NCBI RefSeq assembly: GCF_032854445.1
Contig: NC_088295.1
Coordinates: 91,877,805-91,941,804, forward strand
Source of the DNA: Liolophura sinensis
Taxonomy: Eukaryota; Mollusca; Polyplacophora; Chitonida; Chitonidae
Length of the DNA: 64,000 nt
Reading direction: 5' to 3'
The notes beneath the pieces are model-generated. The model made no database searches. It worked only from the letters and a program-made list of their open reading frames with translations, and was not told where the DNA came from. This document shows positions 34,802-45,700 of this stretch, in pieces; position 1 is the first letter of the stretch, and each line of letters begins with the position of its first letter. The translations under genes were made by a program, and so were the position numbers.

Positions 34802-36135
34802 ATAGACTTGGGCATTGATAGAGAGTATAGACTAGGACATTGATGGAGAATATAGACTTGGGTATTGATGGAAAGTGTAGACTTGGGCATTGATGGAGAG
34901 TAAAGACTTGGGTATTGATGGAGAGTAAAGACTTGGGTATTGATGGAGAGTAAAGACTTGGGTATTGATGGAAAGTACAAACGGTGTACACTGATGGGCA
35001 GTATAGACGTAGGCATTGCTTGGGAGTATAGACTTGGGCATTGATGGACAGTATAGACGTCCATTGATGGAGAGAACAGACGGTGAAAACTGATGGGTAG
35101 TACAGAATTGGATACTGATGGATGGTATAGACTTAGGCATTGATGGAGAGTATAAACTTGGACATCGATAGAGAGTATAGACGATGGATACTGATGGGCA
35201 GTATAGACCTGGGCGTTGATGGACAGTATAGACTTGGGCTTCATGGAAAGTGTAGACTTAGGCATTGATGAAGAGTATAGACGTGAGCATTGTCGGATAT
35301 TATAGACTTTGGCGATGATGGAGAGTGCGGAACGTGGACGCTGATGTGCAGTATAGACTTTGGCATTGATGGAGAGTGCGGAACGTGGACACTGATGTGC
35401 AGTATAGACTTTGGCATTGATGGAGAGTGCGGAACGTGGACACTGATGCGCAGTATAGGCTTTGGCATTGATGGAGAGTGCAGAACGTGGACACTGATGT
35501 GCAGTATAGACTTTGGCAGTATAGAATTGGATACTGATGGACAGTATAGACTCGGGCATTGATGGGAGAGTATAGACTCTCATGGGAAGTGTAGACTTAG
35601 GCATAGCATAGACGTGAACAATGTCGGATATTATAGAATTGGGCATTGATGGAGAGAACAGACGGTGGGAACTGATGGGCAGTATAGAATTGGATACTGA
35701 TAAAGAATATAGACTTTGGCATTCATGGAAAGTGTAGACTTAGGAATTGATGAAGAGTATAGACGTGAGCATTGTCGGATATTATAGACTTGGGCATTGA
35801 TGGAGAGTGCAGAACGTGGACACTGATGTGCAGTATAGACTTGGGCATTGATGGAGAGTGCAGAACGTGGACACTGATGTGCAGAGTACAGACCGGGTGC
35901 GTTGATGGAGTAAGGACACTGATGAGCAGTACAGACTTGGACATTGATGGAGAGTACAGACGGGGGGCGTTGATGGAGAGTATAAACGGCGGACATCGAT
36001 GTGCAGTATAGACTTGAGCATTAATGGAGAGGGAAGTTGGGAGGCGTTGACGGAGAACACAGACGGGAGGAGGATAGTACAGGCGGAGGAGCGGGGAGCT
36101 GGGAGCTAGGGCGTTGATGGAGGGTATAAACTTCA
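34802..36135. repeat. 25-bp minisatellite, right part, with longer composite units
   Basis: The left portion has clean 25-bp units (AGACTTGGGTATTGATGGAG plus AGTAA). From ~35310 to 35520 and 35790 to 35880 a longer composite unit (GGAGAGTGCGGAACGTGGAC, ACTGATGTGCAGTATAGAC, TTTGGCATTGAT) repeats. Segments near 35280-35480 and 35750-35880 look like block duplicates. Open frames on both strands (up to 300 codons) are repeat by-products. Confidence 0.92.
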
Positions 36136-37394
36136 CCGTTTCTGGGTATAGTGGTGCTTTATTCCCTTCTTCCAGCGTATGTACATAGCGACACTAATTG
36201 GTGTATACAGACTCCTGCTTAAGTCAGGCGAGAATTTAAATGTAGCCATGAGCGTGCACGAGACAATTCACAATTTAAAACTCGGTCACAATGCTTATTT
36301 TATAGTTCTGGAAGTTGGAATTGTGACAAAATTGTCTTAACCTAACATTTTTATTTATTTCAACATTGGCTTAAATCGCCTTTGTAGCTGGGTTGTTGTT
36401 TTTTTCACATCTTTTTCACATTTTCAACATCTAAAAATAGACTTTTATTTGAAACAAGTACATGTGGGATAGCTTATTTTCGCGGATTCTGTTCATCAGC
36501 GAAGTGTGCAGTTGTAAGCACTATATAGATCTTTTCATCTGAATTCTGACAGAGCGACATCAAAGCGTCTTAGTTCTCCTCTTCGTCACGCTGATGTCAC
36601 AGCACGAGATTCATTTAATTAATATCTTCACTGTAAGCAGCTGCCACCTTGCCGGGGCGGGGCAGGTACCATTTTTCTGCCGCCAATACCCCAATTTGCC
36701 ATGCTGGAAACAGAGGCGTCCGTTGGCTGGAGACCGTGTCTTTGGCAGGATGTCGACTTTGATCGGTTCCCGGCCTCTTTCTTCGCCCGCCAGAAGGATT
36801 AAATACAGCCATCTAACGGGCGGAGGAAGGGGCAGGGACACCGCCTTTCTCTCTACTTTCTGCTTCTGTTCTCTCTCTGACATCACCATTCTCCTTCACA
36901 CAGCTTTCTTTCCACCCCCACATTAAGATTGATAGCAGACTCCATGTCTTGTGTTCCTTGCACGTCTAAATAGTAAAAGCTGTAGGGTAGGGTAGCGTAC
37001 AGTTCAATATGAGAAATCGGAGACTACTCAAGAGCAAGAGACTTTCACACATAACCCTGCTGTCTATGTTTCACTATGCACAGATGACGTGAAGGGGAGT
37101 TAGGCAATAAACAATCCCAGGTGTACATAAACAACATGTTAAACATAGCTCGGGAAGGGCATTTCTACTGTAGACCGACATCTCATGTGTCAAATACAGG
37201 TAAGATCAACATGAATTCTCAGAACAGTTTCAAAATTTATTCAACATACATAAACGTGTCATGGCCGGGTGCCCGCGATACAGATATCATCATAGCTTTG
37301 CACCAAATAACATCACTTATGTTGAACACGTACGTACAAAATACTGTGATGGACAATTTAATACAGGTTAGCCTTGACGGCAGGCTCTAAGATT
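36136..37394. other. Intergenic; GC-rich unique block at ~36590-36930
   Basis: 36590-36930 is GC-rich for this window, contains an Sp1-like GGGGCGGGG and is open in several frames. No splice-bounded exon or known domain was recognised, so a promoter or conserved non-coding segment is as likely as a gene. Confidence 0.35.
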
Positions 37395-37665
37395 CAGATT
37401 CAGACCCGCTGGGCCTGATACCTCCTGAGATACTGCCAAGAGTGCCCGAGTCTGCTCGATGCCACCCAACAATGCCGGATGTACGCGAGTCTGCCTAATA
37501 CCACCCGACACAGACGAGAGTATCCCAATCTGCCCGATACCGGCCAACACTGCCGAGGGTACCTGTCGATGCCACCGGACACTGCCTGGAGTATCCAAGT
37601 CAGTCTGATATTACCCAACACCGCCAAGAGGAGATAAGTCTTTCCACTACCTTGCAACACTGACT
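37395..37665. repeat. Degenerate ~40-bp minisatellite
   Basis: About six diverged units contain CTGCCCGATACCACCCGACA-like and CTGCCGAGAGTACCCGAGT-like segments. Confidence 0.75.
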
Positions 37666-38261
37666 GTGTTTCCGAATCTTACCGATCTTTTTTTCGGGCT
37701 TAAACAAGGTTTCCCAAACATCAACCAGACAAACAAGTTCGCAAACAAACATTTTACATCCTGCGCTCCCATTTTGCTGGAATTTCTAGATACCCGCCCT
37801 TCTGGAGACGAGATGTAGCAGAGAATATCACAAATGGATTTAGCCAATAGAATCTAAATCTCACTGAAATCCATGTTAATCTATGATCGTGATTGGTTGT
37901 TTTCTTGTTTCTGGTTAAATGGCGACGGTAATCAATGGCAGGCCTGATATCCTCATTCCACCACTATAAACACATACTCATGACATTTTACAATGATAAG
38001 TTGTGAGACAATGTACAAAGTAAAGGAAGCCGGACCCGCTGTGCCATTTTTTTCTTCTTCAGTACGTTAGAAACCCATTTCTGTCTGAACAATCTCTCAA
38101 AACCACGCCAAGAGTTAGATGCGTACACGCCTTTGTGAGAAACTACTTCGTACCGACCAGACAAGTGCGTTCACCTCTGCTTCCGGCCTCCGGCCTTCCT
38201 AGTGGCTATGTACCGTACACAATATGTGTGGTTGTAGAATCGCAAAAGAATATGATCAAAT

Positions 38262-38372
38262 GACGGCTCAGTATGACAGTATCGACGACTCAGTAGGACA
38301 GTATCGACGACTCAGTAGGACAGTATCGACGACTCAGTAGGACAGTATCAACGACTCAGTAGGACAGTATTG
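38262..38372. repeat. 22-23-bp minisatellite, 5 copies
   Basis: Five nearly identical copies of GACAGTATCGACGACTCAGT plus AG. Confidence 0.95.
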
Positions 38373-38721
38373 ACACTATAGTCGACTGTATGTGAAGGTA
38401 GGCGGGTAGGTGTCTCGGTGGTATGGCGACAGTATCCCGCACAGCTCTGACGCAGTCCTAACTCTCTATAGTAGACTTTATATAACTTTTGTGAGTAACT
38501 TTGCTAACGGTAACAATGCTCTGGAGCTCATTATATATTATATATGCAAAACTAAACTTAAACTCTGTAATTAATAACACAATTATCCCAACACGTAAAA
38601 CTTATCTCCACACCCACGCAACCTGTGATTCCAGTCCAACTTGTTGTCAACAGGCAGAATAATAAAAAATATGTCAATTTCACGGTTGTTACAATGACAA
38701 AAACCCACCGACAACACTCAA

Positions 38722-38934
38722 ATGGCGTTCCTACGTCTGCATGAACACTTCTTCACTATACTGTGGATAATGTGCTGTGAAATGTTAGGGCAGGAGTCCC
38801 CAGAGGGAGTCCCCCAGCACCCGTCTACCTCGGCAAGGATGTCAGGCATGGTGGACGCTGAACACAGGCGATCTTATGTACAGATGAGCCGTGGTCTGAT
38901 GTGCTGGAAAAATGAGCTCCACAACAACCTTTAA
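38722..38934 (+). CDS. Possible small secreted-protein ORF, 70 codons
   Basis: It starts with A at -3 (TCAAATGG). The first 24 residues have a basic/polar start and a hydrophobic run (FFTILWIMCCEMLG) resembling a signal peptide. The remainder (SPEGVPQHPSTSARMSGMVD and on) is hydrophilic and matches nothing I know. It lies 3' of the dopamine receptor on the opposite strand. No splice signals or repeats support it, so it may be chance. Confidence 0.15.
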   Translation: MAFLRLHEHFFTILWIMCCEMLGQESPEGVPQHPSTSARMSGMVDAEHRRSYVQMSRGLMCWKNELHNNL

Positions 38935-39181
38935 TACCATAATGGAGTTCGCCACAAGCTGTAAAGAAGCTCGCTAGCTATACATCTCCTGATTTCCCTG
39001 TTCAGGGATAGACTATTGAATGTGGTCAGCACATAACTGGCCAGCGCTATGCCCGCCAAATGGCCGTCGCATAATCGGTTGTTTATAATTCTTAAGACGG
39101 CTACAGGAGAGTTCTAACAGTGAACGTATTCCTTGTGATGGATTTAATATTAACAACTCTTCTTGAGAACATCGGCCACTA

Positions 39182-39210
39182 TGACGTCACTTTTCAGATG
39201 GCGGCCATCT
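39182..39210. promoter_or_regulatory. CRE next to a palindromic YY1-like site
   Basis: TGACGTCA at 39182-39189 is followed by AGATGGCGGCCATCT at 39196-39210, an inverted pair of YY1-type GATGGC cores. It lies ~280 bp beyond the receptor stop codon. A degenerate ~46-bp repeat (39235-39370, GCCACTTCTCTGG-like) adjoins it. Confidence 0.35.
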
Positions 39211-39395
39211 TCTTATGAAGAACATAGTTCTGGTTGTGGATAGATAGCCATTGATCTTGTTTTGGACAAACTCCCATAGATGCCACTTCTCTGGTTTTGA
39301 ACAAATTTCCGTGGTCGCCATATTTCTGGTGTTAGACAATTTTCCAAGGACGCCACTTCCCAGTCTGTAGACATACTAATGTAGACACACCTTCA

Positions 39396-39401
39396 TTTAT
39401 T
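39396..39401 (-). terminator. Candidate poly(A) signal of the dopamine receptor
   Basis: AATAAA on the minus strand ~93 bp after the TAA stop at 39494. Confidence 0.45.
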
Positions 39402-39493
39402 TCTGACTACGTGTATACCAAAGCAAGTCCCACGAAGTCTATACGGCTCACTGCTTCTTCCGGACTTTTCGTGTTATTCGTGTAAAGGTTATG

Positions 39494-39725
39494 TTATTTG
39501 GCGCATGGTTCAGTGAGCAGCTTTTTGAAAGCCTTTCGAAACTCCAAATTAAAGATGGTATAAATGACAGGGTTGAGAAAACTGTTTATATAGCCTAACC
39601 AAACAAAAAAACTGAAGAGCATAGATGGAGGTCACAGGCCGCAACGTCTTTCATCTTATAGCGAATGCAAATGGCATTCATGATGTTAATTGTAAAGAAC
39701 GGCCACCAGCAGAGCAGGAAAACAC
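39494..39725 (-). CDS. Dop2R: Dopamine receptor exon 4: TM6, TM7, C-tail, with frame break
   Basis: It starts after TATTTTACAG with GTGTTTTCCTGCTCTGCTGG. The entering frame gives [20 protein letters not shown] and reaches a stop just after DLHL. The frame shifted by one base gives [20 protein letters not shown], then the tail ending EPCAK and TAA at 39494. The break lies near 39622-39628. The length (232) is one base short of continuity. Confidence 0.85.
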
Positions 39726-42700
39726 CTGTAAAATACAGAACAGATATCTATTAGTCCACGTAATAACAGGGAAGCCTAAAAAGTACAAACAGATAATTAT
39801 CACTCCTTGCATGCAATAAGAATTAAAAAAAAAACAGATATATACTACTACACGCAATAGCAGAAAAACGTAACACGCCTGTAAACTGCAACAGATATCA
39901 AGTACTCCACACAATAACAGGGCATGCCCAGTAAATTACAAATAATCATCTATTACTCCACGCAATAACAGGAAAACACCTGTAAATATCAACATATATC
40001 TATTATTCCACACAATACCTGGAAAACACCTGTAAAATGCAAAAAGAGTTTTATCATTCCGCATAATAACAGGGAACCACCTGTAAAATATAAACACAAA
40101 TGTATTACTCCACGCAGCAACAGGAAAGCAGCTGTAAAATACCAACAGATATCTATTATTACACGCAGAAAACAGGGAGAATTTTTTTAAAACTACAAAC
40201 ACAAATCTATTTCTCCATGAAATAACAGTCAACCACCTGTAATTTACAAACACATGCCATAATGTGCCGCTTTCCAAATAAATATTTCTATTTTGTAGCT
40301 ACATACTACAATAACATGTTGTATCTGTCATTACAGTCACAGTATCCGTGTTTACGTCCAATTTCTTTTCACAGTCTCCTTGTTACGGTCACGTGTACAC
40401 GTCCACGTAGTCGTCTCCCTGTTACACTATACATGCACACGTCCTCAAGTTTGTCTGCATCGTGCACTCTACGTGAACAGTCTCTGTGTAGCTCTACTTT
40501 GTTGCTTCCCGTTTTTAAGTCTCACAGGCTAGAGTTTATACTCTCCATGGTCTCGACTTAGATCTTGTGTTCTTGCTGCAGGACGTTTATTAACTAATTG
40601 AACCAAACTTATCAACGATTTTCTAACGGGTAGGACAAGTTGGTACGAGACAAAACTTACCTAAAACAATAGCTAAGGTTTTGGTGGCTTTTCTTTCCCT
40701 CCTCGTCGCACTCTTGTCTTTCTTCTTTTTGCTTTGTCGCATGTGAAAGTTAAAACGCGTTACACTCTTCTTCCCACCTGACTTTTTCTTTTTGGCCGAC
40801 CCATTTCGACTCAAACCAGGGAACTTTTTCTTTGGCAGAGACAGCATGCTCTTGTTTTCGTGAGCTTTGGTGCAGATCCAAGGGGGCTGGTGAACTGTGT
40901 CTCCACTTCCACGGTGGTCGGGGGCGCGTAGCCGCTTCTCGTGGCATTGGAGTTATCATCGCTCACAGGGCTCATCATGAACTCGGCCGACTTATCATTT
41001 TGTATCACGTGGTCTTTCAGATCGTCACTGGCCGGACTTTTGACGTCATCCTCGTCATCGTCCTCGTCATCCTCGTGTGTGGAGGAGGTGGTGTGGAGGG
41101 CTGTGGAGATCTCCTCATGTATGATCGGGTTCGGAGACAAGGTTAGCGAGCCGCTGTACGCTCCACTCAATCTCGCACCCGTTCTCGCGTAAATGTTATT
41201 CCTATCATGAAGATTTTCACTCAATGAAGTTTCCGTGGCGTGACCTAAATTGCCGGCACCAGCTGTCGTTGCTGTATTTTCTATAACATTTTGTAAAGAC
41301 TTGCTGTCAACAGTCTTAGCCTTCCGAGCGAGGAACTTTTTTGCTCGCTGTCGTAAAACGAAATATATTTTACCGTATAGAAAGAGCATTATAATGGAGG
41401 GTATGTAGAAGGAGCCCATGGACGAATATATAAGGAAGTCTGAATTGTAAAAGGTACAGAACTCGTCATCCCGATCGTCCGAGTAGTTCACACCCAAGGC
41501 AATAGGGGCTGCTATAGCGAACGAGATGACCCACGTCAGGGCGAGCATTACCCAGAAGCGCTTCGAGTTCCTGTGCTTGGAGTACTTGATTGGCTGGGTC
41601 ACAGCTATAAACCTGAAAACACAAGAACAACAACAACACAATTAGGCTACTCATTTTTCAGATGTATCAGATAACCCATAAAAGACATTAGGCCTACCGA
41701 GGCAGTTGTCTCATGTTCCCAGATCTCTTGTCCCAATGTCAAACCAGCTCTTTGAAAAACAGAAAATGCCTACTGAGAGTAGAATTATATAGGCCATTAG
41801 TAAGAATGTGTCTTTGGATAGATAATCTAAGCGAAAACAGCAGATGATAGTTTGTTTTCGTAGGGGACAGGAGAATACACCTATGGATTAAATCTGTAAG
41901 AATTTTGCAGGGTAAAATCCCAGATCTGGCAGTACATAGTTTGGAGAATTCTTAATGGAGGAAGTATTGTAAATCTAATTTTCTCCCTTTCTTTCAGTGT
42001 AGTATAAGTATTTTGTCAGAAGAATAGCATACACTGGTGTAATGTTAGCATTTCTGGTATGGATGTGATATAACCTTAAACATATTTGCTGTCATGGGTG
42101 TAGTGTAAGGCATGGGAGTAATATCGCGGAGTAATTTCTGGCAGGTAGCATAAGAATTTGTTATATGGGTGTAGCGTACGCTTAAGCATATTTGTCTTGG
42201 GTGAAGTATACACATTTATGTCATTAGTGTGATATAAGAATTTCCATCATTGGTGTTGTGCCTTTCTGATTAAAAATAATAATTTCAGTCATAGTGTAGT
42301 GTACGCATTTTTGCACGTATTTCTCTCACAGGTGCGTTGTAAGTATAAACTTTTATGGATATAGCATAAGAATTTTTGTCATGGATGTATTGTAAACAGC
42401 AGCTTAAACATATCCATCTTGGGCGTAGCATAAGAATTTCTGTCAAGGGTGTGGTGTAAGTACTTCTGTCATGGATATAGTGTAAGCATTTCTGCCATGG
42501 GAGTAGCATCCGCATTTCTTTCATGGAAGTAACATAGGCATTTTTGTCGTTAACATAAGCATTACTGGCGTGCATAGGTGAAGTATAAGCATTCCTGGTA
42601 CTGGAGTTGCCTGAGCAATTTTGACTTGGGTGAGGTATAAGCCTTTCTGTCTTCGGTGAAGAGGAATACATTTCTTGTCATGGATGCAGTTCAAACATTT

Positions 42701-45700
42701 CTATACAAATGTCTGTAAAGAGGGTAGTATAAGCGCACATCGTTACTGACACTCACCGATCTACACTAATAGCCGTGAGACTGAGGATAGAGGCAGTACA
42801 TGCCATGACGTCTGCTGCTACCCAGGCGTCACATAAAGCGTTGTTTAACGTCCATTTTCCTACAACCTGGAACAAACAAGTCATCTGTTTAGTCTCCTGT
42901 GTTAGGACTATAACACTACCACGAAGGTCAAACAAACAAGTCAACCGTAGACTCTTCTGTGTTAGGCCTGTAACATTATCACGAACGCCAAACAAACAAG
43001 TCATCTGTTTGCTCCATTGTGCTAGAACTGTAGCACTACCACAAACGTCAAACAAACAAGTCACCCTGTTTACTCTTCTGTGTTAGAACTGTAGCAATAC
43101 CACGAACGTCAAACAAACAAGTCATCTGTTTACTCACCTGTGTTAGGGCGGTAACATTACCACGAACGTCAAAGAAACGAGTCACCTGTTTACTGTTTTG
43201 TTAGGACTGTAGCACTACCACGAACGTCAAACAAAAAAGTCAACTGTTGACTCTTCTGTGTTAGGCCTGTAACATTTTTACTAACGTCAAACAAAGAAGG
43301 CACCTGTTTACTGTTTTGTGTTAGAACTGTAACATTTTCACTAACTTCAAACAAACAAGTCACCTGTTTACCCTCCTGTGATAGGGCTATAGCATTACCG
43401 CGAAATTCAAACGATCTATGAATACAAGCAGAAATCTTCACCACGAACGTCAAACGATCTATGAGTACAAGCAGAAATCTTCACCACGGACGTCAAACGA
43501 TCTATGAGTACAAGCAGAAATCTTCACCACGAAGGTCAAACGATCTATGAGTACAAGCAGAAATCTTCACCACGAACTTCAAACAATCTACGAATACAAG
43601 CAGAAATCTTCACCACGAACCATGAGAAGCTCAGGACTGATCTATTAATGGGTGTGGTCATTGTGCGCATAAATAGATCTTTACTTCTCCTAAAGTACTC
43701 TTGGCGCAGTGGACATTGATCAGAAATTTAATCAGTAGAATACGAGGAAACGAGGAAATCTACGATATTTAAGCTGAGCAAATGGTCTTCGCAGTCAAAA
43801 AAAAAAATGATCAAAAGGCATGCGGCTTTGTGCGGATAACCATTTCATAAGCAAATTAAAAAAGTGAGCTAATTAAGCTGTGATGAGAAATCCCATCGAA
43901 GCAACGCTACATTTTCAGTGCAACACAGGGATATATGAGGTGGATGGCACATCTATCAGTCTCGAGATTACAAGTCAATTATTGTTCCTGGTCTCAGTTC
44001 CACAAAAAGCCTCAAATTGTTTTTTAGCAATACAATTTTCAAACCTAATTAACTTTTTTGGCTTTTTTTTTATTGTAATCCGGTATTCAAAAACATGATA
44101 TCTGAAATTTTACTTCAACACCGTGAAATCCATATAAGGTTGCTAAATGAACAGTTTTGGACATCTCCGTTAGACCAGCAAAGAGCAAAGAGCCATTGCT
44201 ATGGTTGCTTGTGTAGGCAGAGGGGTGGAGGCGTGGCAGGTAGAATGAGTGGTGCATGGGCTGGAACTGCTCTGCGTGCACGCTACACTGTGCTTCGTGG
44301 GTGATGGATGTTTCCAGTCAAGACCAAACCAATACCAGTCCTTACTGCAGACACCAAAACGCCCACACCAGCAACAGACGCTATCAATATCCATTGACCT
44401 TTATGTGTTACGTGACAGTATCAGTCTGGTTTTAGTTTCACGTGTTACGTGACAGAACCACTAATGCTGGTATCAATCGGGGTTTCGGTGTCATATGTTA
44501 CGTGACAGAACCACTAAGGCTTTAATCTGGGTTTCCATATCACATTTTGCGTGACAAAACCACGGCGGCTTGAATCTGGGTTTTAGTGTCGCGTGTTGCG
44601 TGACAGAGCTACTGCTGGTAGTATCAATCTAGGTGTTAGTGCCAAATCCTAAAAGTTGTTGGCAATATGTCAACATCTAGCGGATGTTTGGTGTGCCAGT
44701 TTATTCATGTTGAAGTCCCACCGTAAGACTCCTTCCAGTATATTAAGCATACCAAATGCAGCATGAATCTCCCCAAGCGGCTTGATGATAAAAAAAAATC
44801 AATTTTTAAATAAATAAAAAAAGAAATAATGGGAATTCTCACAGTGGGTTTTCGGAAATGGAATGAAATATATCAGTTTAAGTGTCTTACAACTGAGCAC
44901 AAATTATCTGAGCTATGTACGCACATGCCACTAGATTGCAGGCGCGCCGTCGTATAAGGTAAATATTTTTGGGTACGGCGTAAAACGCCAATCAAATAAA
45001 TAGATAAATAAAATGTACGCACTTGTACACTGAAAATCATATTTACCGTTTCAATGAAATCAATACATCCATTCAAAGATAATGTAAGAATGGCTAATTA
45101 TGGAAGAGCGGAGGGAGATGAATCTTCCTACTGAAGAGAAAGAAGTTATAACCTGAGCATTTGAAACTTTGCCAAACATAGCAGAACTGATGACCTTGTT
45201 TGACGATCATCACTGACATACCGTGCTAATAAAGTACTTATATTTAAACACAAAAGTACCTGCCCATGCAGGACAATCATTCGACCGATTTCATGGCCAG
45301 ACAACCAGCATATTGATGAGAAATTGCTGTTCCAGTTGGTCTATATGTCTTCTTGTATGCGAGTTTCAATAAATCGCAAAAAGGTTCTCATAAAGGTGAG
45401 AAGGGTTGAAGCTAATTTTTTTTTTCAATAAATAACTCGTCGTATTTCATACAGTTATATTCTGCCGGTAACGGGGATACTTTACTCAATTTGACAGGGA
45501 AACACTACCCAGCTGAAAAATAGTTATTATGGTTTGGTTTATTGGCCCCAGCGTGACAGTATCTTGAGGGAATCTGGTCTGGTCGGAACTATAACACGGC
45601 AAGGTTGACATCAGCCACCAAGCGGTAAACGCTTTTGTCAATTGCCTGAAATTGCTCAGCGGCTTTCCAATCACCTCCTTTTTTCACCCAAGCTGGTAGC

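Noticed and set aside
34744-36136. 300-codon and shorter open frames on both strands
   Set aside because: They are products of the 25-bp and composite repeats; every frame shows the same low-complexity SINAQVYTAHQC-type pattern.
36594-36926. Open frames on both strands in a GC-rich block
   Set aside because: No recognisable domain, splice sites or start context. GC richness alone lengthens random frames, so it was kept only as a non-coding block.
40811-40960. A tiny intron that would bridge the frame change in receptor exon 3
   Set aside because: The only GT...AG span that nearly fits is about 26 bp, below any plausible intron size. A single-base loss explains the shift more simply, and exon 4 shows the same kind of break.
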